Notes under the pieces: generated by a model
What the model was told of the DNA's origin: nothing
Databases searched by the model: none
Seen by the model: only the letters and a program-made list of their open reading frames with translations
Source: Bog-756 sp963713625
Lineage (GTDB): Bacteria > Actinomycetota > Acidimicrobiia > Acidimicrobiales > RAAP-2
NCBI GenBank assembly: GCA_963713625.1
Contig: CAVQMN010000004.1
Location: forward strand, 930,001 to 994,000
Reading direction: 5' to 3'
DNA length: 64,000 bases
Shown here: piece by piece, positions 50,051 through 61,134 of the stretch
Numbering within the stretch: position 1 is the first letter of the stretch
How the letters are laid out: every line of letters begins with the position of its first letter
Translations under genes and position numbers: made by a program

Positions 50051-50758
50051 ATGAACGACATCTTTGGGTCAGACCGGGACGCGGGAGAACAGGAGCCGGA
50101 GGTCGAAGAGATCTCCGGCTCCGGGTTCGGCCGCGGCGCCGGTCTGGATGAGGAGGGGCACACCGACGCCGGCGCGCGGGACACCGATGTGGTCGACGCG
50201 GAGGTCATCGGCGACGATCTCGACGACGACGCCACCGGGATCATCAGTGGCACCGCCCCCGAGCTCGGCGATCTGAAGGCGGCGTTGACCCAACGCGACG
50301 AGTACCTCGACTCGCTGCGCCGCCTGCAAGCCGAATTCGAGAATTACAAGAAGCGGGTGGCCAAGCAGCAGAGTGACCAGGTGGCCCGGGCCGCCCTGTC
50401 CCTGGTGGACAAACTGCTCCCGGTGCTCGACACGCTGGATCTGGCCACCTCCCATATCGGTGATGCCGAATCGGCCGACGGGCGGGCCCTGCTGGCCGCG
50501 TCCGGCCAGCTCCGCGATGTGCTGGTCAAAGAGGGTCTCGAGCGCATCGACCCGCTGGGTGAGGAGTTCGACCCCAACGCCCACGAGGCGGTCGGCCACG
50601 TGGCCGACGAAGGTGAGCATGGCGCGCCCGGAGCCGACGGGCCGCCGGACGGCGCGTCGGTCGCATCAGGCGAGCCGGTGGTGGCCGAAGTCATGCGACC
50701 CGGGTACCGCTGGCGGGGCGCAGTGGTGCGTCCGGCCATGGTGACGGTGCGGGGCTGA
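50051..50758 (+). CDS. grpE: Nucleotide exchange factor GrpE
   Basis: A 235-residue GrpE that promotes ADP release from DnaK. An acidic N-terminal tail (about 75 residues) precedes a coiled-coil (LKAALTQRDEYLDSLRRLQAEFENYKKRVAKQQ) and the C-terminal beta domain with the signature FDPNAHEAVGHV and VAEVMRPGYRWRGAVVRPAMVTV. A Gly/Ala/Pro-rich insert of about 25 residues sits between the last two motifs. It starts 6 bp after dnaK and is followed by dnaJ after 21 bp. Confidence 0.95.
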   Translation: MNDIFGSDRDAGEQEPEVEEISGSGFGRGAGLDEEGHTDAGARDTDVVDAEVIGDDLDDDATGIISGTAPELGDLKAALTQRDEYLDSLRRLQAEFENYKKRVAKQQSDQVARAALSLVDKLLPVLDTLDLATSHIGDAESADGRALLAASGQLRDVLVKEGLERIDPLGEEFDPNAHEAVGHVADEGEHGAPGADGPPDGASVASGEPVVAEVMRPGYRWRGAVVRPAMVTVRG

Positions 50759-50779
50759 GAGGGACCGGGTAGAGGCTAC

Positions 50780-51907
50780 GTGGCGCCGCAACGCGAATGG
50801 TTCGAAAAGGACTACTACAAGACCCTGGGTGTTTCCTCGACGGCGACGGCCAAGGAGATCACCAGCGCCTATAGGAAGCTGGCCAAGAAGCACCACCCGG
50901 ACACCAACCCGGGTCAGGAAGAGACGTTCAAGGAGATCAGCGCGGCCTACGACGTGCTCGGTGACGCCGACCGGCGCAAGGAGTACGACGAGGTGCGGGC
51001 CATGGGTCCCGCGGCCGGCGGCTTCGGCGGAGGGTTTCCCGGCGGCTTCGGCGGAGCCGGTGGTGGCGGTGGCTCCTACCGGGTGGAGGACATGGGCGAC
51101 CTCGGCGATCTCTTCGGCGGTCTGTTCGGCCGGGGCCGGCGAGGCGGCGGGTCTTCCGGCCCGCAACGGGGCGCCGACCTCGAGACCGAGCTGCATCTGT
51201 CGTTCGAGGATGCGGTGGGCGGGGTGACCACCTCGGTCAATCTCACCTCCGACGTCCGGTGTCACACGTGCGGGGGAACCGGGGCCGCCCCGGGGACCCA
51301 TCCGGTGACCTGTCCGCGCTGTGGCGGCTCGGGAACCCTCCAAGACGACCAGGGCCTCTTCTCCCTCAGCCAGATCTGTCCCCAGTGCGGAGGCCGGGGG
51401 ACGGTGGTGACCACCCCCTGTCCGACCTGCTCGGGCACGGGTGTCGAGCACCGTAACCGCACCGTCAAGGTGCGTATTCCAGCCGGGGTCGAGGACGGGC
51501 AGCGGATCCGGGTCAAGGGGAAAGGGGCGGCCGGACGGGGCAACGCCCCGAGTGGCGATCTCTATGTCGTGGTCCGGGTGGACAGGCACGGGGTGTTCGG
51601 ACGTCGGGGCCGCAACCTGACCCTCACCGTGCCCATCTCCTATCCGGAGGCAACCCTGGGCACGACCCTCACCGTTCCCACTCTCACCGATCCGGTGACC
51701 CTGCGGGTGCCGGCGGGCACCCCGTCGGGCCGCACCTTCCGGGTCAAGGGGCGTGGTGTCCCGGCGGGCAAGAAGACCACCACCGGCGACCTCCTGGTCA
51801 CCGTCGAAGTGGCCGTGCCCGATTCCCTGACCGACGATCAGCGCGCCGCCGTCGAGGCCCTGGCCGAGGTGGTCGAACCGCCGGCGCGCGACGCACTGGG
51901 GGTGTGA
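50780..51907 (+). CDS. dnaJ: Chaperone DnaJ (Hsp40)
   Basis: A 375-residue type I DnaJ. The J domain contains HHPD (HPD motif), followed by a Gly/Phe-rich linker (GGFGGGFPGGFGGAGGGGG). Four Cys-x-x-Cys-x-Gly-x-Gly zinc motifs (CHTCGGTG, CPRCGGSG, CPQCGGRG, CPTCSGTG) come next, then the two C-terminal beta domains. GTG start. It ends one base before hspR, consistent with tight coupling. Confidence 0.97.
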   Translation: MAPQREWFEKDYYKTLGVSSTATAKEITSAYRKLAKKHHPDTNPGQEETFKEISAAYDVLGDADRRKEYDEVRAMGPAAGGFGGGFPGGFGGAGGGGGSYRVEDMGDLGDLFGGLFGRGRRGGGSSGPQRGADLETELHLSFEDAVGGVTTSVNLTSDVRCHTCGGTGAAPGTHPVTCPRCGGSGTLQDDQGLFSLSQICPQCGGRGTVVTTPCPTCSGTGVEHRNRTVKVRIPAGVEDGQRIRVKGKGAAGRGNAPSGDLYVVVRVDRHGVFGRRGRNLTLTVPISYPEATLGTTLTVPTLTDPVTLRVPAGTPSGRTFRVKGRGVPAGKKTTTGDLLVTVEVAVPDSLTDDQRAAVEALAEVVEPPARDALGV

Positions 51908-51908
51908 G

Positions 51909-52316
51909 ATGAGTGACGACCCCCGCTCCCGGGCCGTGTATGTGATCTCGGTGGCCGCCGAGCTGACCGGGGTGCATCCGCAGACCCTCCGGGTCTACGA
52001 GCGCAAGGGCCTGCTCGACCCGAGCCGCACCGAAGGCGGGAGCCGGCGCTTCAGCGATCAGGATCTCGATCGTCTGCGGCACATCCAGAGCCTCACCAAC
52101 GCCGGCGTCAACCTGGAGGGTGTGCGCCGGGTGATGGAGCTCGAGACCGAAGTGGCCCGGCTCCGCCAGGAGCTGGTGGCCACCCGGGCCGAGGCTCGCG
52201 AGGCGATCGCCGTGACCCACCGTCAGTACCGTCGTGAGCTGGTGCCGCTGTCCCAGATGCCGGTGCCCACCCGCTCGTCCCACCGCACAGCACGAGGGGC
52301 AGGAGGAAATCGATGA
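51909..52316 (+). CDS. hspR: HspR, MerR-family heat-shock repressor
   Basis: A 135-residue MerR-type regulator. The winged-helix region is VYVISVAAELTGVHPQTLRVYERKGLLDPSRTEGGSRRF split over residues 11-50, with RLRHIQSLTNAGVNLEGVRRVMELE and a C-terminal coiled-coil. It is the fourth gene of the dnaK operon, as in Streptomyces and mycobacteria, where it represses its own operon at HAIR sites with DnaK as co-repressor. The stop codon overlaps the clpB start (ATGA). Confidence 0.93.
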   Translation: MSDDPRSRAVYVISVAAELTGVHPQTLRVYERKGLLDPSRTEGGSRRFSDQDLDRLRHIQSLTNAGVNLEGVRRVMELETEVARLRQELVATRAEAREAIAVTHRQYRRELVPLSQMPVPTRSSHRTARGAGGNR

Positions 52317-54805
52317 CCATCAACCCCGACCGCTGGACCCTCAAGACCCAGGAGGCCTTCGCGTCCGCCGTCGACCTGGCCCGCGCCGCGCACAACCCCG
52401 AGGTCACCCCCGAACACGTGCTGGCCGCCATTCTCGGTCAGCCCGACGGCATCGCCGGTCCTGTCCTGACCCGGGTGGGCGTCGAGCCGGTGGTGGTGCT
52501 CGACCGGATCAACGGCGAGCTCGCCCGGTTGCCCCAGGCCATCGGGGGCGAGGAGCCCGCGGTCAACCGTGCCCTCCGTGACGTGCTCACCGCGGCGGAC
52601 ACCCAGCGCACCGACATGGGCGACGAGTACCTTTCGGTCGAGCATCTGCTGCTGGCCATGGCCGACCGCGTCGGCGTGGACCGGGACCAACTGCTCGGCG
52701 CCCTCCGCGATGTGCGCGGCAGCCATCGGGTCACCACGCAGAATCCCGAGGAGACCTTCCAGGCCCTCGAGCGCTACGGCCGTGACCTCACCGCCCTGGC
52801 CCGCCAGGGCAAGATGGATCCGGTCATCGGTCGCGACGAGGAGGTCCGCCGGGTCATCCAGGTGCTGTCGCGCCGGACGAAGAACAACCCGGTGCTCATC
52901 GGCGAGCCGGGGGTGGGCAAGACGGCCATCGTCGAGGGCCTGGCCCAGCGGATCGTCGAAGGCGACGTACCCGAAGGACTGAAGGGCAAGCGGGTCATCG
53001 GATTGGACATGGGGTCGATGGTGGCCGGAGCCAAGTACCGCGGCGAGTTCGAAGAGCGGCTCAAGGCCGTGCTCAAAGAGATCACCGACGCCGAGGGCGA
53101 AGTCATCACCTTCATCGACGAGCTCCACACCATCGTCGGTGCCGGCGGCGGCGCCGAGGGGGCCATGGACGCGGGCAACATGATCAAGCCCATGCTGGCC
53201 CGCGGCGAGCTGCGGATGATCGGTGCCACCACCCTCGACGAGTACCGCCAGTACATCGAGAAGGATGCCGCCCTGGAGCGGCGGTTCCAGCAGGTCTTCG
53301 TGCCACCGCCGTCAGTGGAGGACACGATCGCCATCCTGCGCGGACTGAAGGAGCGCTATGAGGTCCACCACGGCGTGCGCATCCAGGATGCGGCGCTGGT
53401 GGCGTCGGCCGTGCTCTCCGACCGCTACGTGACCGGGCGGTTCCTGCCCGACAAGGCCATCGATCTCATGGACGAGGCCGCCAGCCGGCTCCGCATCGAG
53501 ATCGACTCGATGCCCACCGAACTCGATGTGGTCACCCGGAGGCTCCGCCAGCTCGAGATCGAACGGATGGCGCTGGCCAAAGAGACCGACAGCGCGTCGG
53601 CCGACCGCCTGGCCCGCCTGGACGAGGAGATGGCCAACCTCCAGGAGCAGTCGGTGGCCATGACCGCCCATTGGCAGTCGGAGAAAGAGGCCATCAATAC
53701 CATCCAGACGCTCAAGGGCGAGCTCGAGCAGCAGCGGGGGGAGGCCGAGCGCCTGGCCCGGGACGGAAACCTGGCCCAGTCGTCCGAGATCACCTACGGG
53801 CTCATCCCCGACCTCGAGCGGCAGGTGGAAGAGGCCACCGAGGCTCTCAACGAGCTCCAGAAGACCCAGCGGTTCCTCAAAGAGGAGGTGGACGCCGAGG
53901 ATGTGGCCGAGGTGGTCAGCCGGGCCACCGGCGTCCCGGTCAGCCGCCTGCTGGAAGGCGAAGTCGAGAAGCTGATCCGGATGGAGGACGCCCTCCACGC
54001 CCGGGTGGTGGGGCAGGATGCGGCCGTGTCGGCCGTGGCCAACGCCATCCGGCGCAGCCGGGCCGGGCTGTCCGACCCGAACCGCCCCATCGGCTCGTTC
54101 CTCTTCATGGGACCGACCGGCGTGGGCAAGACGGAGCTGGCCCGGGCCCTGGCCGAGTTCCTCTTCGATGACGCGCGGGCCATGGTCCGCATCGACATGA
54201 GCGAGTACATGGAGCGTCATTCGGTGGCCCGCCTGGTCGGTGCTCCTCCCGGTTACGTGGGCTATGAGGAAGGCGGCCAGCTGACCGAGGCCATCCGCCG
54301 CCGTCCGTACGCGGTGGTCCTGCTGGACGAGTTGGAAAAGGCCCATCCCGACGTGTTCAACACCCTGCTCCAGGTGCTGGAGGACGGCCGCCTCACCGAC
54401 GGTCAGGGCCGGACCGTCGACTTCACCAACACCGTGCTGATCATGACGTCCAACCTTCCCGGCGAGCCGGTCGACTTCTTCAAGCCCGAGTTCGTCAACC
54501 GGATCGACGAGATCGTCCGCTTCCATTCGCTGACCGAGGCGGACCTGGCCCGCATCGTCACCATTCAGCTCGGCGGGTTGCGTGGTCGGCTGACCGAGCG
54601 CAGGCTCTCCCTGTCGGTGACCCCGGCGGCCGAGGCGTTGTTGGCCCGGGCCGGCTTCGACCCCGACTTCGGGGCCCGCCCGTTGCGACGGGTCATCCAA
54701 CGTCAGGTCGAGGACCCCTTGGCCCTGGCCCTGCTCGAGGGCCGCTATCCCGAAGGCTCGACAGTGACGGTGGACGAGAAGGACGGCGCTATCGTCCTCG
54801 TGTGA
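52313..54805 (+). CDS. clpB: ATP-dependent disaggregase ClpB
   Basis: An 830-residue Hsp100 chaperone that extracts proteins from aggregates with DnaK. It has an N-terminal Clp repeat domain, a first AAA+ domain with Walker A GEPGVGKT (residue 197), a coiled-coil middle domain, and a second AAA+ domain with Walker A GPTGVGKT (residue 600), ending at GARPLRRVIQRQVEDPLA. It is about 25-30 residues shorter than most ClpB proteins: after the sensor-1 region (MTSNL) it goes almost directly to FFKPEFVNRIDEI, lacking a helical segment. It overlaps hspR by four bases. Confidence 0.97.
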   Translation: MTINPDRWTLKTQEAFASAVDLARAAHNPEVTPEHVLAAILGQPDGIAGPVLTRVGVEPVVVLDRINGELARLPQAIGGEEPAVNRALRDVLTAADTQRTDMGDEYLSVEHLLLAMADRVGVDRDQLLGALRDVRGSHRVTTQNPEETFQALERYGRDLTALARQGKMDPVIGRDEEVRRVIQVLSRRTKNNPVLIGEPGVGKTAIVEGLAQRIVEGDVPEGLKGKRVIGLDMGSMVAGAKYRGEFEERLKAVLKEITDAEGEVITFIDELHTIVGAGGGAEGAMDAGNMIKPMLARGELRMIGATTLDEYRQYIEKDAALERRFQQVFVPPPSVEDTIAILRGLKERYEVHHGVRIQDAALVASAVLSDRYVTGRFLPDKAIDLMDEAASRLRIEIDSMPTELDVVTRRLRQLEIERMALAKETDSASADRLARLDEEMANLQEQSVAMTAHWQSEKEAINTIQTLKGELEQQRGEAERLARDGNLAQSSEITYGLIPDLERQVEEATEALNELQKTQRFLKEEVDAEDVAEVVSRATGVPVSRLLEGEVEKLIRMEDALHARVVGQDAAVSAVANAIRRSRAGLSDPNRPIGSFLFMGPTGVGKTELARALAEFLFDDARAMVRIDMSEYMERHSVARLVGAPPGYVGYEEGGQLTEAIRRRPYAVVLLDELEKAHPDVFNTLLQVLEDGRLTDGQGRTVDFTNTVLIMTSNLPGEPVDFFKPEFVNRIDEIVRFHSLTEADLARIVTIQLGGLRGRLTERRLSLSVTPAAEALLARAGFDPDFGARPLRRVIQRQVEDPLALALLEGRYPEGSTVTVDEKDGAIVLV

Positions 54806-54879
54806 TCCCGGGGCAGGTCCACGGGATGCCCGCCGGCTCGGCCGAGGGGCGAATGTTCCGTGCACCGGAGGGGTAGGTC

Positions 54880-55851
54880 TTGTCTGTCGCCGACTCGAGG
54901 AAGGCATCCACATTGAAGCCCGTCGAGGCTGACGAGATCGATGCGCTGGTCGCCCGCGCCCGTGGGCGGATGGACGAGGGCATCGTGTCGGCGGCCCGGT
55001 GGGCCGTCGGCCACCCCGGCCAGGCCCGTCGCCTTCTGCGCTGGCTCCGGGGCCTGCCGAGGACCACCATCACCCCGTCGGGCGATCCCGCCGGTGTGGT
55101 GCTCCGCCAGCGGTTCGGCGGGATCGGGATGCTCGGGACCGGCCGCCACGCCCAGGCGGCTCTCGTGCTGCCCGCCACGGTGGAGGAGTACTGGAAAGGC
55201 CCGAAACGCAAGGTCTTCCGCAACAAGATGGCCGGCGCCGCCCGCCGCGGGCTCGAGTGGAGGATGCTGGCGGCGGAGGAGACGGCCGGTGCCGTCCAGG
55301 CCGTGTGCGACGGCCTCGGGTGGGATCGGGACGCACGCCCCGACATGGAGAACCTGCTCCAGGTACCCCTCGAGGCGGCGTTGGCCTCGGCGGTCTTCTC
55401 CCCCGACGGCGCCGTGCTCTCGGTGTGCCTGGCCGTGGCCAGCGGGGATGTGGCCCAGATCCGGTGGGGCATGTCGGTGGGCAAGGGCCCGGCGCGGTGG
55501 GCGGCCTTCGCGGCCATGCTCCAGGGGGCGCATGCCCGGGGTGTGGCCACGATCCTGGTCGGCCCCATGATGGGGAGGGCGTCGGAGGACGAGTACTTCC
55601 AGCGGAGGATCGGCTTCGAGCCGAGCAACATCGTCGTGGCCCCCGAGGTATCCCCGGCCCCGTCCCCCGACGGGTCGTCCATCCTCGCCCACCAGGTGTC
55701 CAGGGCCCGGAGGTGGGCGAACCAGGCGGCCGGGCGCCGGGCCGGGGAGGCTCCTCCTTCGGGGTGGGGCGGACAAGGGACAGGGCGTGGGCCCGCCGTC
55801 GTGCTGGCCCTGCTGGTGGGCGCGGCCATGGTGGGGGCGGCCCTGTCCTGA
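54880..55851 (+). CDS. Probable GNAT/FemAB-like protein, C-terminal membrane helix
   Basis: A 323-residue protein from TTG 54880 (GGAGGGG upstream). Segments such as HAQAALVLPATVEEYWKGPKRKVFRNKMAGAARRGLEW resemble GNAT-related acyltransferases of the FemAB type, though assignment is tentative. Residues about 300-320 form a hydrophobic helix, so a tail anchor is possible. The gene lies between clpB and purA, with no clear functional link to either. Confidence 0.5.
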   Translation: MSVADSRKASTLKPVEADEIDALVARARGRMDEGIVSAARWAVGHPGQARRLLRWLRGLPRTTITPSGDPAGVVLRQRFGGIGMLGTGRHAQAALVLPATVEEYWKGPKRKVFRNKMAGAARRGLEWRMLAAEETAGAVQAVCDGLGWDRDARPDMENLLQVPLEAALASAVFSPDGAVLSVCLAVASGDVAQIRWGMSVGKGPARWAAFAAMLQGAHARGVATILVGPMMGRASEDEYFQRRIGFEPSNIVVAPEVSPAPSPDGSSILAHQVSRARRWANQAAGRRAGEAPPSGWGGQGTGRGPAVVLALLVGAAMVGAALS

Positions 55852-55963
55852 CCGGTGGCCCCCCGGCACGCGTAGTCCTTCGGGTCCGCCGGGCCCGTCC
55901 GAGGCAGCCGGCATGCGGGTTACACTGGTGCGTAATCCGCTTTTCGCAACGGAGGAGTGACGC

Positions 55964-57240
55964 GTGCCGGCAACCGTTGTCGTCGGGACCCAGTGGGGTG
56001 ATGAGGGCAAAGGCAAGCTCACCGATCTCCTGGCCAAGGAGATGGAGCTGGTCGTCCGCTATCAGGGCGGCCACAACGCCGGCCACACCATCGTGGTGGA
56101 CGGAGAGACGTTCGCCCTGCAGCTCGTTCCGAGCGGCATCCTCTACGACCACATCACCCCGATCATCGGTAACGGCGTGGTCGTCGATCCGACCGTCCTA
56201 CTGGCCGAGCTCGACACCCTCGAGGGCAAGGGCATCGACACCTCTCGGCTGCTGGTCAGTGGCAACGCCCACCTGATCATGCCCTACCACCACGAGTTGG
56301 ACCGGCTCACCGAGCGCTACCTGGGTAAGAACAAACTGGGCACCACCAAGCGGGGGATCGGCCCGGCCTATGCCGACAAGTCCTCCCGGGTGGGACTGCG
56401 GGTGCAGGACCTGTCCGACCCCAAGATCTTCCGCCAGAAGCTCGAGGTGGCGCTCAAGGAGAAGAACGCCGTCCTGGCCAAGGTGTACAACCGGCTGCCG
56501 CTGTCCGCGGACGAGATCTGCGCCCACTACCTCGACGAGCTGGCCCCGAGGGTCTCGCCCATGGTGGCCGACACGGTCGGACTGCTCCACGACGCCCTCG
56601 AGCGGGGGGCCCATGTGCTGCTGGAGGGGGCCCAAGCCACATTCCTCGACCTCGACCACGGCACCTATCCGTTCGTGACGTCGTCCAATCCGGTGGCCGG
56701 TGGTGCCTGCACCGGGGCGGGGATCGGTCCCCGCTACATCGACGAGGTCATCGGCATCGCCAAGGCCTACGTGACCCGGGTGGGGAGCGGGCCGTTCCCG
56801 ACCGAACTGACCGACGAGATCGGTGACGTCCTGGTGGACCGGGGACACGAGTACGGGGTCAACACCGGCCGCCGCCGGCGCCCCGGTTGGTTCGACGCGG
56901 TGATGATGCGCCAGGCCGTGCGGCTGAACTCGCTGTCGGGTGTGGCCCTGACCAAACTCGACGTGCTGGACACCTTCGACACGGTGAAGGTGTGTGTGGC
57001 CTACGAGGCCAACGGTGAACGGTTCACCCACCCGCCCTACCACCAGTCGATCTTCCATCAGGTCCGACCGGTCTATGAGGAGCTTCCCGGGTGGAAGACG
57101 GACATCTCCGGTGCCACCGAGATCGCCGACCTGCCCCAGGCCGCCCGCGACTACGTCCACTTCCTGGCCGAACAGATCGGCACGCCGGTCCGGTTGGTCG
57201 GAGTGGGCCCCGGCCGCGAGCAGTTCGTCCGCTTCGCCGC

Positions 57241-57244
<4 letters not shown>
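55964..57244 (+). CDS. purA: Adenylosuccinate synthetase
   Basis: A 426-residue enzyme joining IMP and aspartate with GTP to form adenylosuccinate, the first committed AMP step. The N-terminal P-loop GTQWGDEGKGKL is intact, with the IMP/Asp motifs GGHNAGHT and GRRRRPGWFDAV and TKLDVLD later. GTG start with GGAGGAG upstream. The stop codon overlaps the purD ATG (ATGA). It opens a run of closely packed purine genes. Confidence 0.97.
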
Positions 57245-58601
<1,357 letters not shown>

Positions 58602-58605
<4 letters not shown>

Positions 58606-59912
58606 TCCCCCGCTATGCACCCGCGGAGATGGCCGGTCTCTTCTCCGACCAGGCCCGGTTCGCCATGTGGCTGCGGGTCGAGCTCCTCGCCACCGACGGC
58701 TGGGCGGCGGTGGGCGACGTCCCCGCGCCGGCGGCCGAAGCGTGCCGGGCCCGGGCGCCGGTGGTGGACGCCGACTTCGTCGCCGCCGTCGATGCACGCG
58801 AAAAGGTGACCGACCACGATGTGGCCGCATTCGTCGACGTGGTGCAGGAAGCCATCGGCCAGCCCGAAGGCTCGTGGATCCACTACGGCCTCACCTCTTC
58901 GGACGTCGTGGACACCGCCTTGTGCGCCACCCTGACCCAGGCCTCCGATCTGCTCATTGATGCCGCCTCCCGGTTGGTCGCCGCGCTGAAGGAGCGGGCC
59001 GCCGGATCCATCGACATCCCGGTGACCGGGCGGACCCACGGGATGCACGCCGAACCCACCACCTTCGGGGCCAAGTTCTCGCTGTGGGCCTTGCAGGCCG
59101 ACCGTGATGTCCAGCGCCTCCGGGCCGCCCGCGAGCGGGTGGCGGTGGGCAAGTTGTCCGGGGCGGTGGGTACGTATTCGAACATCGATCCCCGGGTGGA
59201 GGAGTACGTCTGCCGCGAGCTGGGGCTCACCCCGACGCCGGCCACCCAGGTGGTGGCCCGCGACCGCCATGCCGAGTTCCTGTGGGCCTGCGCCTCGGTC
59301 GGCGCCACCATCGAGCTGATCGCCACCGAGGTCCGGCACATGGCCCGCAGTGAGCTCGGCGAGGCCGAGGAGCCGTTCAAGCCGGGCCAGAAGGGCAGTT
59401 CGGCCATGCCCCACAAGCGCAATCCGATCCTGTCCGAGCGCCTGTGCGGTCTGGCCCGCGTCCTCCGCGGCTACCTGTCGGCCGGCCTCGAGGACGTGGC
59501 CCTCTGGCACGAGCGGGACATCTCGCACAGCTCGGTGGAGCGGGTGGTGCTCCCCGACGCCAGCATGCTGACCCTGTACATGCTGCAGAAGGCCAGGGGA
59601 CTGGTCGAGGGACTGGTGCTCCACCCGGAGCGGGCGCTGACCACGCTGACCCAAGGGAGCCAGGGCCTGGTGTTCAGCCAGAGCGTGCTGCTGGCCCTGG
59701 TCAACGGAGGCTTGAGCCGGGACGCGGCCTACCGTATCGTGCAACGCGATGCCCGCACGGCGTGGGCCGAGGGCCGACCATTCCGTCAGGTGCTCGACGA
59801 GGACCCCGAAGTCACCCTGTCGTCGGCGGACCTCGACGGGGCCTTCGACCTGTCACGCGCCCTGCGCCATATCCACCGATTCACCGACGCCTTGGAGGAG
59901 CTAGCACCATGA
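58602..59912 (+). CDS. purB: Adenylosuccinate lyase
   Basis: A 436-residue lyase of the fumarase superfamily, acting twice in purine synthesis (SAICAR and adenylosuccinate cleavage). The signature loop GSSAMPHKRNP is intact, with TSSDVVDTA and TGRTHGMHAEPTTFG as conserved regions. GTG start overlapping the purD stop. Its stop codon overlaps the purC ATG. Confidence 0.97.
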
Positions 59913-60820
59913 CCATCTCATCGACCGGCGAACCGTTGACGCTCATCCAGTCCGGAAAGGTCCGCGAGCTCTACGACGCCGGGACCGGCCGGCTGCTCAT
60001 GGTGGCCTCGGACCGCATCTCGGCCTTCGACGTCATCATGGCCGAGCCCATCCCCGACAAGGGCCGGGTACTCACGGCCATGACCGCCTACTGGTTGGAC
60101 GAGCTCTCCGACCTGGCCCCGAATCATCTGATCAGTGCGGACACGGCCGACTTTCCTGACGGAGCGGCCGAACTCCCCGGGGGGCTGGCCGGGTTGAACG
60201 GCCGCGCCATGCTGGTGCACCGGGCCGAGATGCTGGATATCGAGTGCATCGTCCGCGGCTACCTGGCCGGCTCGGCCTTCAAGGAGTACGAGCGGGAGGG
60301 CACGGTCCACGGGATGGCCATGCCCGCCGGTCTCCGTCACGCCGACCGGCTGCCCGAACCGATCTTCACCCCATCCACCAAGGCCACCGAAGGGCACGAC
60401 CTCAACATCGGGATGGCGGAGGCCATCGATCTGGTGGGGAAGGAGGCGGCCGAGGCCGCGTCCGAGCTGTGCCTGGCCGCCTACTCGCGGGCCGCGGCCC
60501 GAGCCGAGGAGCAGGGCATCGTCATCTGCGATACCAAGTTCGAACTCGGGTACATCGACGGCGCCCTGTCCCTCTGCGACGAGGTGCTGACCCCGGACTC
60601 CTCCCGGTTCTGGCCGGCCGACGACTGCGCACCGGGCACCAACCCGCCGTCGTTCGACAAGCAACCGCTGCGCGACTGGCTCGAGAACCAGGACTGGGAC
60701 AAGCAGCCCCCGCCGCCGGCTCTGCCCGACGAGATCGTGACGGCCACGTCGAATCGGTACGTGGCTGCCTACGAACGGGTCTGCGGACGCCGGCTGTCCG
60801 ACTGGTACGGTGCCCGTTAG
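59909..60820 (+). CDS. purC: Phosphoribosylaminoimidazole-succinocarboxamide synthase
   Basis: A 303-residue SAICAR synthetase. Motifs include GKVRELYD, SDRISAFDVI, IPDKGRVLTAMT, EFIVRGYLAGS-like ECIVRGYLAGS, and ICDTKFELG near the ATP/Mg site. It catalyses ligation of CAIR with aspartate. ATG overlaps purB by four bases; its TAG shares one base with the purS GTG (TAGTG). Confidence 0.97.
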   Translation: MTISSTGEPLTLIQSGKVRELYDAGTGRLLMVASDRISAFDVIMAEPIPDKGRVLTAMTAYWLDELSDLAPNHLISADTADFPDGAAELPGGLAGLNGRAMLVHRAEMLDIECIVRGYLAGSAFKEYEREGTVHGMAMPAGLRHADRLPEPIFTPSTKATEGHDLNIGMAEAIDLVGKEAAEAASELCLAAYSRAAARAEEQGIVICDTKFELGYIDGALSLCDEVLTPDSSRFWPADDCAPGTNPPSFDKQPLRDWLENQDWDKQPPPPALPDEIVTATSNRYVAAYERVCGRRLSDWYGAR

Positions 60821-61134
60821 TGGCGACGTCCGCACAGTTCTCGGTCCTGGTCGAGGTCCGTCCGCGGGCGGGCATCGCCGACCCCGAGGGTGCCACCATC
60901 GAACGGGCACTGCCGGCCCTCGGGCTGGGCGGAGTCTCGGGGGTCCGGGCGGGCAAGGCCTTCCGCTTCGACATCGCCGCCTCTGACGACGCCGATGCGC
61001 TGGCCCGGGCCACGGTGGTGGCCGAGCGGGTTCTGGCCAACCCGGTGATCGAGGAGTCGACCGTCACCGTCCTGCCTGCCGCGGCGGCAACGGCGTCGGC
61101 TCCGGGGTCGGGGTCCGAGAGGACGGGGGCCTGA
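60820..61134 (+). CDS. purS: FGAM synthase subunit PurS
   Basis: A 104-residue small subunit of the three-part formylglycinamidine ribonucleotide synthase. PurS-like segments are FSVLVEVRPRAGIADPEGATIERALPALG and VRAGKAFRFDI, with a Ser/Ala-rich tail. It bridges PurQ and PurL, presumably channelling ammonia. GTG start; the stop codon is directly followed by the purQ GTG. Confidence 0.9.
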   Translation: MATSAQFSVLVEVRPRAGIADPEGATIERALPALGLGGVSGVRAGKAFRFDIAASDDADALARATVVAERVLANPVIEESTVTVLPAAAATASAPGSGSERTGA

